This document shows positions 23,999-31,752 of a stretch of DNA of 64,000 nt, in pieces. Numbering within the stretch: the first letter of the stretch is position 1; the number at the start of each line of letters is the position of its first letter. This stretch comes from Streptomyces caelestis (GTDB lineage Bacteria; Actinomycetota; Actinomycetes; Streptomycetales; Streptomycetaceae), in contig NZ_JACHNE010000001.1 in NCBI RefSeq assembly GCF_014205255.1, positions 7,378,001 through 7,442,000 on the forward strand, in the 5' to 3' direction. The translations under genes were made by a program, and so were the position numbers. A model generated the notes under the pieces. That model did not search any database, was not told the origin of the DNA, and was given only the letters and a program-made list of their open reading frames with translations.

Positions 23999-25618
23999 AT
24001 GGGTCACCTCGAAGCCGCACACCTGGAGTACTACCTGCCCGACGGAAGGGCGCTGCTGGGTGATGTGTCGTTCCGGGTCGGGGAGGGCGCCGTCGTCGCC
24101 CTCGTGGGGCCCAACGGCGCCGGCAAGACCACCCTGCTCCGCATGCTCGCCGGTGAGATCAAGCCGCACGGCGGAACCGTCACCGTCGGCGGCGGGCTGG
24201 GCGTGATGCGGCAGTTCGTCGGGTCCGTACGCGACGAGACGACCGTACGGGACCTGCTCGTGTCCGTCGCCACCCCCCGCATCCGCGAGGCGGCCCACGC
24301 CGTGGACACCGCCGAGCACGCCATCATGACCGTCGACGACGAGGCCGCCCAGCTGACGTACGCCCAGGCCCTCGCCGACTGGGCCGAGGCCCGCGGCTAC
24401 GAGGCCGAGACGCTGTGGGACATGTGCACCACGGCCGCCCTGGGCATCCCCTACGAGCAGGCGCAGTGGCGGCTCGTCCGCACCCTCTCCGGCGGCGAGC
24501 AGAAGCGGCTCGTCCTGGAGGCCCTCCTGCGCGGCACCGACGAGGTGCTCCTCCTCGACGAGCCCGACAACTACCTCGACGTCCCCGGCAAGCGCTGGCT
24601 GGAGGAGCGGCTCAAGGAGACGCGCAAGACCGTGCTGTTCGTGTCGCACGACCGGGAGCTGCTGGCCCGCGCCGCCGAGAAGATCGTGAGCGTGGAGCCG
24701 GGCCCGGCGGGCGCCGACGCCTGGGCGCACGGCGGCGGGTTCGACACGTACCACGAGGCCCGCCGGCAGCGGTTCGAGCGCTTCGAGGAACTGCGCAGGC
24801 GCTGGGACGAGAAACACGCCCAGCTGAAGAAGCTCGTGCTGACGCTCCGTCAAGCGGCGGCCGTCAGCCATGAGATGGCTTCGCGATACGCCGCCGCACA
24901 GACCCGTCTGCGCAAGTTCGAGGAGATCGGCCCGCCCCCTGAGCCGCCCCGCGAGCAGGACATCAGGATGCGTCTCAAGGGCGGCCGCACCGGTGTCCGG
25001 GCCGTCACCTGCGAGCACCTGGAACTGACCGGCCTGATGAAGCCCTTCGACCTGGAGGTCTTCTACGGCGAACGCGTCGCCGTCCTCGGCTCCAACGGCT
25101 CCGGCAAGTCCCACTTCCTGCGCCTCCTCGCCGGCGACGACGTGGCGCACACGGGCAACTGGAAGCTGGGCGCCCGGGTCGTACCCGGCCACTTCGCGCA
25201 GACGCACGCGCATCCGGAGCTGGAGGGCCGCACACTGCTCGACATCCTGTGGAAGGAGTACGCACAGGACCGCGGCGCGGCGATGTCGAGGCTGCGCCGC
25301 TACGAGCTGACGAACCAGGCCGAGCAGACGTTCGGCCGTCTGTCCGGCGGCCAGCAGGCCCGCTTCCAGATCCTCCTGCTGGAGCTGGAGGGCGCGACGG
25401 CGTTGCTGCTCGACGAGCCGACCGACAACCTGGACCTGGAGTCCGCGGAGGCGCTCCAGGAGGGCCTGGAGGCCTTCGACGGCACGGTCCTCGCGGTCAC
25501 GCACGACCGCTGGTTCGCCCGCTCCTTCGACCGCTACCTGGTCTTCGGCAGCGACGGCCGGGTCCGGGAGACCCCGGACCCGGTCTGGGACGAACGCCGG
25601 GTGGAACGGGCGAGGTAG
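23999..25618 (+). CDS. ABC-F family ATPase (ribosome-associated or resistance type)
   Basis: 539 residues with two ATP-binding cassettes and no membrane helices. First cassette: Walker A GPNGAGKTT, signature LSGGEQKR, Walker B VLLLDEPDNYLD. Second cassette: GSNGSGKS, LSGGQQAR, LLLDEPTDNLDLES. The two are joined by a basic coiled-coil linker (RRQRFERFEELRRRWDEKHAQLKK). ABC-F proteins act on the ribosomal E site as translation factors or antibiotic-protection proteins; which of these applies is unclear. Start chosen at ATG 23999, directly before the first strand of the cassette; no strong ribosome site is visible. Confidence 0.9.
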   Translation: MGHLEAAHLEYYLPDGRALLGDVSFRVGEGAVVALVGPNGAGKTTLLRMLAGEIKPHGGTVTVGGGLGVMRQFVGSVRDETTVRDLLVSVATPRIREAAHAVDTAEHAIMTVDDEAAQLTYAQALADWAEARGYEAETLWDMCTTAALGIPYEQAQWRLVRTLSGGEQKRLVLEALLRGTDEVLLLDEPDNYLDVPGKRWLEERLKETRKTVLFVSHDRELLARAAEKIVSVEPGPAGADAWAHGGGFDTYHEARRQRFERFEELRRRWDEKHAQLKKLVLTLRQAAAVSHEMASRYAAAQTRLRKFEEIGPPPEPPREQDIRMRLKGGRTGVRAVTCEHLELTGLMKPFDLEVFYGERVAVLGSNGSGKSHFLRLLAGDDVAHTGNWKLGARVVPGHFAQTHAHPELEGRTLLDILWKEYAQDRGAAMSRLRRYELTNQAEQTFGRLSGGQQARFQILLLELEGATALLLDEPTDNLDLESAEALQEGLEAFDGTVLAVTHDRWFARSFDRYLVFGSDGRVRETPDPVWDERRVERAR

Positions 25619-25630
25619 CAGCCGGCCCAC

Positions 25631-25660
25631 GGGCGGGGGAAACTGCCCGACCGGCCACGA
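25631..25660. repeat. Degenerate copy of a second Streptomyces intergenic repeat
   Basis: gggcgggggaaactgcccgaccggcc resembles the block at 56963-56999 (gcggggaactgcgcgaccag). It lies between the stops of the convergent ABC-F and baeRF-like genes. Confidence 0.4.
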
Positions 25661-25720
25661 CACGCCCGCACCCGCGCCGGTCGCGGACCGCGCCGCCCTA
25701 CGGCGATTCGGGCGCGCTGG

Positions 25721-26821
25721 TCACTTCCAGCGGAGCAACGCCCCGAGCCCGCCGGCTGGAACCTCTCGCTCCGCAACGGCCAGTGCCGCCGCGTCCGTCG
25801 CCACGGCCGACCGGATCAGCGCGTCGTCCGCCCGGGCCGGCCAGGAGTGCTGCTCGCCGAGGATCTTCAGGTCCGTACGCCGCACCGCCAGCTGGTCCGG
25901 GTCCTCGCCGATCCACACCTCGCGGTGCGCGTCCGGCCCGTTCGGCCTGACCAGCAGTTCGTCGATGCGGTGCTCGCGCGCCGCCTCGACCAGCGCGGGC
26001 ACGCCCTCCACGGCGCCGGCCCGGCCCTCGTCGTCCGGGTTCCGGGCGGCCCGGAACCGCTCCAGCTCCGCCTCGGCCCGCCGTGCCACATGCTCGGCGC
26101 GGGCCCGCTCGACGTCGTCGTCGAGGAGCCGGCTGCCGCTGCCGTGCGGCGCCTCGACGACGAGATCGTGCAGCCGCTTGGGCAGCCGCTCGTGCACGGA
26201 CCGCCGCTCACGGTCGTCACCCACAAGAATCAGCAGGTCGGCGCGGGTCTCCTCCTGGCACACGGCCAGCGCGTCGGCGATCTCCGCGGCGTTGTGCTCC
26301 CAGGTGTTCTCCACCCGCAGCTGGAAATGCCGCTCGGACCAGTCCACGGAGCTCGTCCGGTGCACCGGCCACTGGCGCCCGGTGACGCTTCCGGCACCCT
26401 TGCTGCCCAGGCCGCTGCGCAGCTCGAAGTCCGCGCCCTTGCGGTCGACGTACGCCACCACGCACACCGGGTCCTCGCCGGCCAGCTCCAGCAGCGGCGT
26501 GACACGCGGCAGCGGGGCCCATTCGGCCCAGTCGCCGCCCTGCGGGGGACGGGCCAGCGGCGGGTCGAGAACCACCTCGCCGGCGCGGGCGAACAGGGCC
26601 CGGCCGTGCGGTTCGGAGGAGTGCCCCAGGTCCTCGATGGCGCTCCGTACGGCCCGGCAGGTCGCCTCGTCCGCGCCCTGGTCGGCCAGCTGCCTGGCCA
26701 TCGCCTGGGCCGTGAGCTGCCGCTCGTGAGGGGTGTCCTCCGTATGACGGGAGGTGTCGACGTACACCGAGGCCCAAGGCCCGGAGTGTTCGTACAGTGG
26801 GTGCAGAAAGGCGAGATCCAT
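25721..26821 (-). CDS. baeRF (bacterial release-factor-like, Rv2629 type) protein
   Basis: 366 residues from ATG 26821 with gggagg 9 nt upstream; longer in-frame extensions would cross the divergent promoter region. The N-half starts LAFLHPLYEHSGPWASVYVDTS. The middle has VCVVAYVDRKGADFELRSG and GRQWPVHRTSSVDWSERHFQLRVENTWEHNAAEIADAL. The C-half LLILVGDDRERRSVHERLP and IDELLVRPNGPDAHREVWIGEDP follows the bacterial eRF1-like family that includes mycobacterial Rv2629, a hypoxia- and stress-linked protein. A ribosome-rescue or stress role is suggested by the fold but unproven. A sigma-B-like promoter lies about 55 nt upstream. Confidence 0.78.
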   Translation of the reverse strand: MDLAFLHPLYEHSGPWASVYVDTSRHTEDTPHERQLTAQAMARQLADQGADEATCRAVRSAIEDLGHSSEPHGRALFARAGEVVLDPPLARPPQGGDWAEWAPLPRVTPLLELAGEDPVCVVAYVDRKGADFELRSGLGSKGAGSVTGRQWPVHRTSSVDWSERHFQLRVENTWEHNAAEIADALAVCQEETRADLLILVGDDRERRSVHERLPKRLHDLVVEAPHGSGSRLLDDDVERARAEHVARRAEAELERFRAARNPDDEGRAGAVEGVPALVEAAREHRIDELLVRPNGPDAHREVWIGEDPDQLAVRRTDLKILGEQHSWPARADDALIRSAVATDAAALAVAEREVPAGGLGALLRWK

Positions 26822-26875
26822 TGGTTCCCTCCCGGAATGCCGCTCGGGGGTAGTGCTCAGTTGTTCCCCGCGCGG

Positions 26876-26900
26876 GTACCCGGACCGCATGAACGAACAC
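26876..26900 (-). promoter_or_regulatory. Sigma-B-like promoter before baeRF gene
   Basis: Minus strand GTGT (26900-26897), 15 nt, GGGTAC (26881-26876), fitting GNNT-N15-GGGTAC. It overlaps the upstream end of the divergent small gene. Confidence 0.4.
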
Positions 26901-26918
26901 GACGAGCGGGGCAACACC

Positions 26919-27176
26919 ATGACCGGAGTGGACCCTGACCGGCTGGACGACCAGCAGCTCATGAAGGAGCTGGAGACCATCCACCGCACGCGCCACGACA
27001 CACTGCTCTACGGCTCGAACGACGCGCTGCGGGCCCACAACGAGCGCATGGCGCAGCTCGAGGGCGAGTACCTGCGCCGCAACCCACGCCGCCCGGTGGC
27101 CGCCGGCCGCACACGCGAAGGGGCCCGGGAGCGGGGGAGCGGAGAGTCGACGACTCCCACGACCCCCGGCACCTGA
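26919..27176 (+). CDS. Small conserved actinobacterial protein (DUF6158-like)
   Basis: 85 residues from ATG 26919, 8 nt after gcgggg; an alternative ATG at 26889 would add ten residues but lacks a ribosome site. The conserved part is LDDQQLMKELETIHRTRHDTLLYGSNDALRAHNERMAQLEGEYLRR, one continuous amphipathic helix pair, with a disordered Arg/Gly/Thr tail. Family membership is recalled from this pattern. Function unknown. Divergent from the baeRF gene, sharing a 97-bp promoter region. Confidence 0.7.
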   Translation: MTGVDPDRLDDQQLMKELETIHRTRHDTLLYGSNDALRAHNERMAQLEGEYLRRNPRRPVAAGRTREGARERGSGESTTPTTPGT

Positions 27177-27276
27177 GCCCCTCACAGGACAGCACCGGCG
27201 CGACGCGAGCCGGACGGCACCGGCACAACCGCGGCCCGGCTCCCGGGTCAGCACCGCGCCGGCCCAGGCCCCTGTC

Positions 27277-27417
27277 TCAGCGCCGCACCGGCTCCCGCCC
27301 CCGATGCGGCGCGATGGCGTCCACGAACACGTTCTCGCCCGCCGCCAGGGAGTCGTCGGTGTGGTCCACCGCGACTGCGTGGCGGCGGGCGAGCGGCCCG
27401 CCGGCCGGATCGTCCGC
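27277..27417 (-). pseudogene. Coding-like 3' fragment of unknown gene
   Basis: The minus strand frame ending at TGA 27279-27277 reads like a real protein end (RRHAVAVDHTDDSLAAGENV, then FVDAIAPHRGREPVRR). There is no plausible start, and upstream the frame turns low-complexity and enters the DJ-1 gene out of frame. It may be the surviving tail of a deleted gene. I do not recognise the family. The rest of the gap from 27177 to 27461 shows nothing else. Confidence 0.3.
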
Positions 27418-27461
27418 CCTGGCGCCTCGCGCTGTTCCTGCGTGCGGTCGGCGGGAGGGCT

Positions 27462-28004
27462 TCAGGCGGCCTGCTTGGCGAACACGTCGAGGAAGGTCTC
27501 GCAGAACGCCTTCAGGTCGTCCGGCTTACGGCTGGTGACCAGCTTGTTGGCACCGTGGTCGCAGACCTTCACCTGCTCGTCGGCCCAGGTGCCGCCCGCG
27601 TTGCGGATGTCGGTCTGCAGGCTCGGCCAGGAGGTCAGCACCCGGCCGCGTACGACGTCCGCCTCGACCAGCGTCCACGGCGCGTGGCAGATCGCGGCCA
27701 CGGGGCGGCCCTGCTCGAAGAAGTCCCGGACGAACGCGACGGCCTTGTCGTCCATCCGCAGGAAGTCCGGGTTGGCCACGCCGCCCGGCAGCACCAGCGC
27801 GTCGAACGAGCCCGGCGCGGTTTCGCCCGCGACCTCGTCCACGGGGAAGGTGTCCGCCTTGTCGAGGTGGTTGAACGCCTGGATCTCACCCTGCTTCGTC
27901 GACACCAGCACGGCTTCGTGCCCGGCGTCCTGCACGGCCTGCCACGGATCGGTCAGCTCGACCTGCTCGACGCCCTCGGGTGCCACCAGAAATGCGATGC
28001 GCAT
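27462..28004 (-). CDS. DJ-1/PfpI family protein (YhbO/Hsp31-like)
   Basis: 180 residues from ATG 28004; a TTG 9 nt upstream is an alternative. The class I glutamine-amidotransferase-like fold has its nucleophile in AAICHAPWTL (Cys), preceded by VLPGGVANPDFLR and a Glu in VAPEGVEQVEL. Relatives in E. coli (YhbO) and archaea (PfpI) are stress proteins with glyoxalase, protein-deglycase or peptidase activity reported; which applies is open. Flanked by CBS and DUF2795 genes on the same strand, fitting a stress locus. Confidence 0.9.
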   Translation of the reverse strand: MRIAFLVAPEGVEQVELTDPWQAVQDAGHEAVLVSTKQGEIQAFNHLDKADTFPVDEVAGETAPGSFDALVLPGGVANPDFLRMDDKAVAFVRDFFEQGRPVAAICHAPWTLVEADVVRGRVLTSWPSLQTDIRNAGGTWADEQVKVCDHGANKLVTSRKPDDLKAFCETFLDVFAKQAA

Positions 28005-28104
28005 GATGCTCAAGGTCCTTTCCCGGAGCGCGCGGCGGTCCAGCGCGCCGCGTCGCTCCTCGCGTTCTTGTCGTTCTTCTCGTTGCGGTTCCTGCGGCCC
28101 GTGC

Positions 28105-28539
28105 TCACGCGCCGCCTCGGGCGTCCGGCTCGGCGCGGCTGATGTCGGCGAGCGCCGATGCGGGGTCCTCGGCCTCGGCCAGGTCGCCGAGGCTGACCAT
28201 CCCCACCGGCAGCCCGTTCTCCACCACCGGCAGCCGGCGCACCGCGTGCTCGCGCATCAGCGTGACCGCGGTCGTCACCCGGTCGTCCGGCGTCACCGTC
28301 ACCGGATCCGGCGTGCACACCGACTGCACGCTCACCGTCATCGGGTCGGCACCGTCGGCCACCGCCCGTACCGTGATGTCACGGTCGGTGAGCACGCCGA
28401 TCACGTCCTGCCCCTCGGCCACCACCACGTCGCCGATGTTCTGGGTGCGCATCAACTGCGCCGCCTCGACCAGCGAGGCGTCCGGGCGTACGGCGACCAC
28501 ACCCGGGGTCATTACGTCCTTCACCAACTCAGCCCTCAC
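28105..28539 (-). CDS. Tandem CBS-domain protein
   Basis: 144 residues from GTG 28539, preceded by ggagggaggg. It consists of two CBS motifs: VKDVMTPGVVAVRPDASLVEAAQLM with NIGDVVVAEGQDVIGVLTDRDITVRAV, and CTPDPVTVTPDDRVTTAVTLM with AVRRLPVVENGLPVGMVSLGDL. CBS pairs bind adenine nucleotides and sense energy state. Stand-alone pairs of this kind (hypoxic response protein 1 type) are often in stress regulons. Separated from the upstream DUF2795 gene by a strong hairpin. Confidence 0.9.
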   Translation of the reverse strand: MRAELVKDVMTPGVVAVRPDASLVEAAQLMRTQNIGDVVVAEGQDVIGVLTDRDITVRAVADGADPMTVSVQSVCTPDPVTVTPDDRVTTAVTLMREHAVRRLPVVENGLPVGMVSLGDLAEAEDPASALADISRAEPDARGGA

Positions 28540-28570
28540 TGAAGGCCCTCCCTCCGTCCCCCGTCCGGCG

Positions 28571-28607
28571 GGGGCACCGTGGGCGGAGTGCCCGCCCACG
28601 GTGCCCC
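28571..28607 (-). terminator. Strong hairpin between DUF2795 and CBS genes
   Basis: A perfect 16-bp stem (GGGGCACCGTGGGCGG against its complement) with a 5-nt loop, 12 nt after the stop of the DUF2795 gene read on the minus strand. No U-tract, as is usual in Streptomyces. Confidence 0.65.
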
Positions 28608-28618
28608 TGGTGCGGTCC

Positions 28619-29020
28619 CTACGCGTACTCCTCCGGTCCGGTCTCCCGGGCCCGGATCAGGGCCTGGGCCAGTTCCTGGACATTGGCGTAGCGCTCCTGG
28701 CGCGGCAGCCGCTCCAGGGCCTCGACGAGGGCGTCGGGCGCCTGGTGGCCGCGCAGTTCGCGGGCCAGGTCGCGCGCGCTCGCGGGGAACACCCTGCGGC
28801 CCAGGATCCGGGCCAGTTCCAGGCGCACCGACTCCAGGGACGTCGGCGCACGGCTCGGCGTCACCGGCCCGTACGCGACCTCGGGGTCGTCCTCGGCGGC
28901 CGGCTCCGGGTCGTGCCACTCCTCACTGCGGGTGGGGTGCCCGGACCTGAGCAGCCCCTGGAGTTCATGCTTCATCTCGTCGTCACGGTGGACGCTCAGC
29001 CGGTCGCTGCCTCGCTGCAT
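28619..29020 (-). CDS. DUF2795-type small protein
   Basis: 133 residues from ATG 29020 with ggagggag 2-10 nt upstream. The N-half is charged and variable. The C-half has two related helical units, VRLELARILGRRVFPASARDLARELRG and LVEALERLPRQERYANVQELAQAL, the pattern of DUF2795 proteins. Function unknown. Its promoter region carries a sigma-B-like site and is shared with a divergent 55-residue gene. Confidence 0.75.
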   Translation of the reverse strand: MQRGSDRLSVHRDDEMKHELQGLLRSGHPTRSEEWHDPEPAAEDDPEVAYGPVTPSRAPTSLESVRLELARILGRRVFPASARDLARELRGHQAPDALVEALERLPRQERYANVQELAQALIRARETGPEEYA

Positions 29021-29053
29021 GTCTCCCTCCAGACGTTCGGGGGTCCGCACCGC

Positions 29054-29078
29054 GTACCCGTACACCGCGAGCCGACAC
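29054..29078 (-). promoter_or_regulatory. Sigma-B-like promoter before DUF2795 gene
   Basis: Minus strand GTGT (29078-29075), 15 nt, GGGTAC (29059-29054); leader of about 30 nt to ATG 29020. Confidence 0.4.
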
Positions 29079-29112
29079 GGGCTCGGCACCCTGGATCGAT
29101 GCGGTCCGCATG

Positions 29113-29136
29113 GTTTGCGCCACGGCCTGCGGGAGA
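29113..29136 (+). promoter_or_regulatory. Weak sigma-B-like promoter before 55-residue gene
   Basis: GTTT (29113-29116), 14 nt, GGGAGA (29131-29136). The -35 and spacing fit, but the -10 has two departures from GGGTAC. Confidence 0.25.
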
Positions 29137-29179
29137 CCCGGCTCGCACCCCCCACACCTCTCTGGGGAAGGGACCCGTC

Positions 29180-29347
29180 ATGGCGATGCTCGCTGTGCTC
29201 ATTCCGCTGCTCATGCTCGGAGTGGTGCTGGTGCTGGGCCGTTACGAGGAACTGCTGCTGCCACAGAACGACGCCGACCGGCGCCAACCGGCCGGCCCGC
29301 CTCCGGCCGCCGCGCGTCCGGCGATGGAGGAAAGCCCCCTCGCCTAG
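29180..29347 (+). CDS. 55-residue single-pass membrane protein
   Basis: Short gene with ATG 29180 after ggggaaggga. The product starts with one membrane helix (MAMLAVLIPLLMLGVVLVLG) and continues with a charged and Pro/Ala-rich cytoplasmic part. No family recognised. GC-skewed third positions and the ribosome site support coding. Divergent from the DUF2795 gene. Confidence 0.6.
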   Translation: MAMLAVLIPLLMLGVVLVLGRYEELLLPQNDADRRQPAGPPPAAARPAMEESPLA

Positions 29348-29704
29348 GCGGTGATCCGCACCCGCAACCGCGGTGGCCTCCGGCGCGAACACCGACCCGA
29401 GCTCCCGCCGTGCTTCCGGCTCGTGCACCGCGCGGTCAACGAGCGTGACGTAGCGATCGACTACCGCAGTTCTCGGTCGTCCGAGTCATTGCATGCCCTC
29501 GCCGAGCTTGGCGCCGACCGTGCCCGGCGGGCCGGTGGCGGCAGGCCGTCCTCTGCCGCCACCGGCCCGCCGGGACCAGCGCCGGGTCCAGAACTTTTCA
29601 CCGCCGGGCCGGGCGCCCGTCCGCTCCGGGCGGGTCCGACCCGGTGGCTGGCACTGGCTCGGGTGTCAGAACACCGCTGAAAACTCCCGGCCTTCGGCGG
29701 CGCT
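29348..29704. other. 357-bp gap with no gene seen
   Basis: Lies between the stops of two convergent genes. Apart from the hairpin at 29523-29574 nothing coding-like was found: the open frames here have no ribosome sites and read as Arg/Gly/Pro-rich shadow peptides. Confidence 0.5.
29523..29574. terminator. Bidirectional hairpin terminator, 22-bp perfect stem
   Basis: The arms at 29523-29544 and 29553-29574 are exact reverse complements over 22 bp, with loop GCCGTCCT. It lies between convergent genes and can serve both strands. Confidence 0.7.
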
Positions 29705-31510
29705 TCACCGCGACCGCTCCTTCTTCTCGCGCCCCGGCAGAAATTCCTGCATCTTCGCCTTGAAGCCCTGCTTGACCACCGACCCCCGGTCCGAGTCGCC
29801 CTTCAGGATCGACGCGGCGGTCGCCTCCATCTGCTCCCAGGTGGCGTGCGGCGGGATCGGCGGGACGGCCGGATCGGTCAGGAACTCGACCACCGCGGGA
29901 CCGTCCGCCTCCAGCGCGGCACGCCAGCCCGCCTCGACGTCCTCCGGCTTCTCCACCCGGATGCCGGTCAGCCCCAGGGAACGCGCGAACGCGGCGTACT
30001 GCACGTCCGGGAGCGCTTGCGACGGCAGGAACTGCGGCGCGCCCTCCATGGCCCGCATCTCCCACGTGACCTGGTTCAGGTCCTGGTTGTTCCACACGGC
30101 GACCACCAGCCGCGGGTCCTCCCACTGGTGGCGGTACTTCGCCGCCGTGATCAGCTCCGCCATCCCGTTCATCTGCATCGCCCCGTCGCCCACCAGCGCG
30201 ATCGCGGGCCGGTCCGGGTGCGCGAACTTCGCGCCGATCACGTACGGCACCCCGCAGCCCATCGTCGCCAGCGTGCCGGAGAGCGAGCCCCGCATGCCCG
30301 GCCGCATGGTCAGGTGCCGCGCGTACCAGTTCGCCGTCGAACCCGAGTCGGAGGCGATGATCGCGTTGTCCGGCAGCAGCGGGTCCAGGGCACGGGCCAC
30401 GTACTCCGGGTTGATCGGGTCGGCGTCGAGCCCCGCCCGGCGCTCCATGACGTCACGCCAGCGCGTCACGTTGGCGCACACCGTGTCGTACCACTCGCGC
30501 CCGCGCCCCTCCTCGATCAGCGGGATCAGCCGCTCCAGCGTGGCCTTCGCGTCGCCGACCAGGTTCACCTCGTACGGGTAGCGCATCCCGACCATGTGCG
30601 GGTCGATGTCGATCTGCACGCCCCGCGCCTTGCCGAACTCCGGCATGAACTGGGTGTACGGGAACGACGACCCGATGGTCAGCAGCGTGTCGCAGTCCCG
30701 CATCAGCTCGTACGACGGGCGCGTGCCCAGCAGGCCGATCGAGCCGGTGACGTACGGCAGTTCGTCGCTGAGGACGTCCTTGCCGAGCAGCGCCTTGGCG
30801 ACACCGGCGCCGAGCAGCTCGGCGATCCGCTCCACCTCGGCCCGCGCGCCGGCCGCGCCCTGGCCGACCAGGATGGCCACCTTGTCACCGGAGTTGAGGA
30901 TCTCTGCGGCCCGTCGCACCGAGTCGTCGGAGGGGATCGCCGTCCACGAACTGCGGTCCAGGCTGGAGGGCACCATCTTGAACTCGTGCGTCGGCGGCGA
31001 GTAGTCGAGTTCCTGCACATCACCGGGGATGATGATCGCGGTGGGGCAGCGACGCGCGTACGCGGTGCGGATCGCCCGGTCCAGCACGTTCGGCAGCTGC
31101 TCCGGCACCGTCACCGTCTCCACGAAGTCGGAGGCGACGTCCTTGTACAGCGAGTGCAGATCCACTTCCTGCTGGTAGGAGCCGCCCATCGCGGTGCGGT
31201 GCGTCTGGCCGACGATCGCCAGCACCGGGACATGGTCCAGCTTGGCGTCGTACAGACCGTTCAGCAGATGGATCGCGCCCGGCCCGGACGTCGCCGCGCA
31301 CACCCCGAGACGGCCGCTGAACTTGGCGTATCCGACCGCCTGGAACGCGGACATCTCCTCGTGCCGCGACTGCACGAAACGGGGCTCGTTCTCGGCCCGG
31401 CCCCACGCGGCGAGCAAGCCGTTGATCCCGTCGCCCGGATAGCCGAAGACCTCCTCGACCCCCCACTCGCGCAGCCGCTCAAGGACGTGGTCGGAGACCT
31501 TGGTGCTCAT
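29705..31510 (-). CDS. Thiamine-diphosphate enzyme, pyruvate oxidase/dehydrogenase (PoxB) type
   Basis: 601 residues. Three-domain ThDP layout: pyrimidine domain with the catalytic Glu in QSRHEEMSAFQAVGYAKFSG, a central domain with AILVGQGAAGARAEVERIAE, and the diphosphate domain with VGDGAMQMNGMAEL...WNNQ. It resembles pyruvate:quinone oxidoreductase (PoxB) and related pyruvate decarboxylases. The charged C-terminus (FKAKMQEFLPGREKKERSR) could be a membrane-association tail as in PoxB. Likely converts pyruvate to acetate or acetyl-phosphate under stress or stationary phase. A sigma-B-like promoter lies 44-67 nt upstream. Confidence 0.88.
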   Translation of the reverse strand: MSTKVSDHVLERLREWGVEEVFGYPGDGINGLLAAWGRAENEPRFVQSRHEEMSAFQAVGYAKFSGRLGVCAATSGPGAIHLLNGLYDAKLDHVPVLAIVGQTHRTAMGGSYQQEVDLHSLYKDVASDFVETVTVPEQLPNVLDRAIRTAYARRCPTAIIIPGDVQELDYSPPTHEFKMVPSSLDRSSWTAIPSDDSVRRAAEILNSGDKVAILVGQGAAGARAEVERIAELLGAGVAKALLGKDVLSDELPYVTGSIGLLGTRPSYELMRDCDTLLTIGSSFPYTQFMPEFGKARGVQIDIDPHMVGMRYPYEVNLVGDAKATLERLIPLIEEGRGREWYDTVCANVTRWRDVMERRAGLDADPINPEYVARALDPLLPDNAIIASDSGSTANWYARHLTMRPGMRGSLSGTLATMGCGVPYVIGAKFAHPDRPAIALVGDGAMQMNGMAELITAAKYRHQWEDPRLVVAVWNNQDLNQVTWEMRAMEGAPQFLPSQALPDVQYAAFARSLGLTGIRVEKPEDVEAGWRAALEADGPAVVEFLTDPAVPPIPPHATWEQMEATAASILKGDSDRGSVVKQGFKAKMQEFLPGREKKERSR

Positions 31511-31553
31511 GTACGACCTCCCGGACGTATGGGGACAGGGCCAGCAGTACGAG

Positions 31554-31577
31554 TCACCCTGCGCGACAGCGGAAAAC
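31554..31577 (-). promoter_or_regulatory. Sigma-B-like promoter before PoxB-type gene
   Basis: Minus strand GTTT (31577-31574), 14 nt, GGGTGA (31559-31554). Perfect -35 and spacing, with two -10 departures from GGGTAC. Leader of about 35 nt. Confidence 0.4.
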
Positions 31578-31642
31578 CTCTCCCGGTTTGCGGGCGGGGG
31601 CCGGGGGCAGGCGCACCTCAGTGCTTCGGACAGGAGGCACGT

Positions 31643-31708
31643 CCGTGGGAGCGGCCCGTCGCGCCGCCACCGGCGCTCCTGTTCCGCTCAGTCGACGCGC
31701 TCCCACGG
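31643..31708 (+). other. Inverted repeat in leader of sigma factor gene
   Basis: Arms CCGTGGGAGCG (31643-31653) and CGCTCCCACGG (31698-31708) pair perfectly over 11 bp. They enclose a smaller hairpin GCGCCG-CCAC-CGGCGC (31661-31676). It lies 45 nt upstream of the sigma factor start and could be a structured leader or a regulator site. Confidence 0.4.
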
Positions 31709-31752
31709 TGACCGTCCAACCCAGAGCACCTGCAAGGGAATTGCGACGCATC

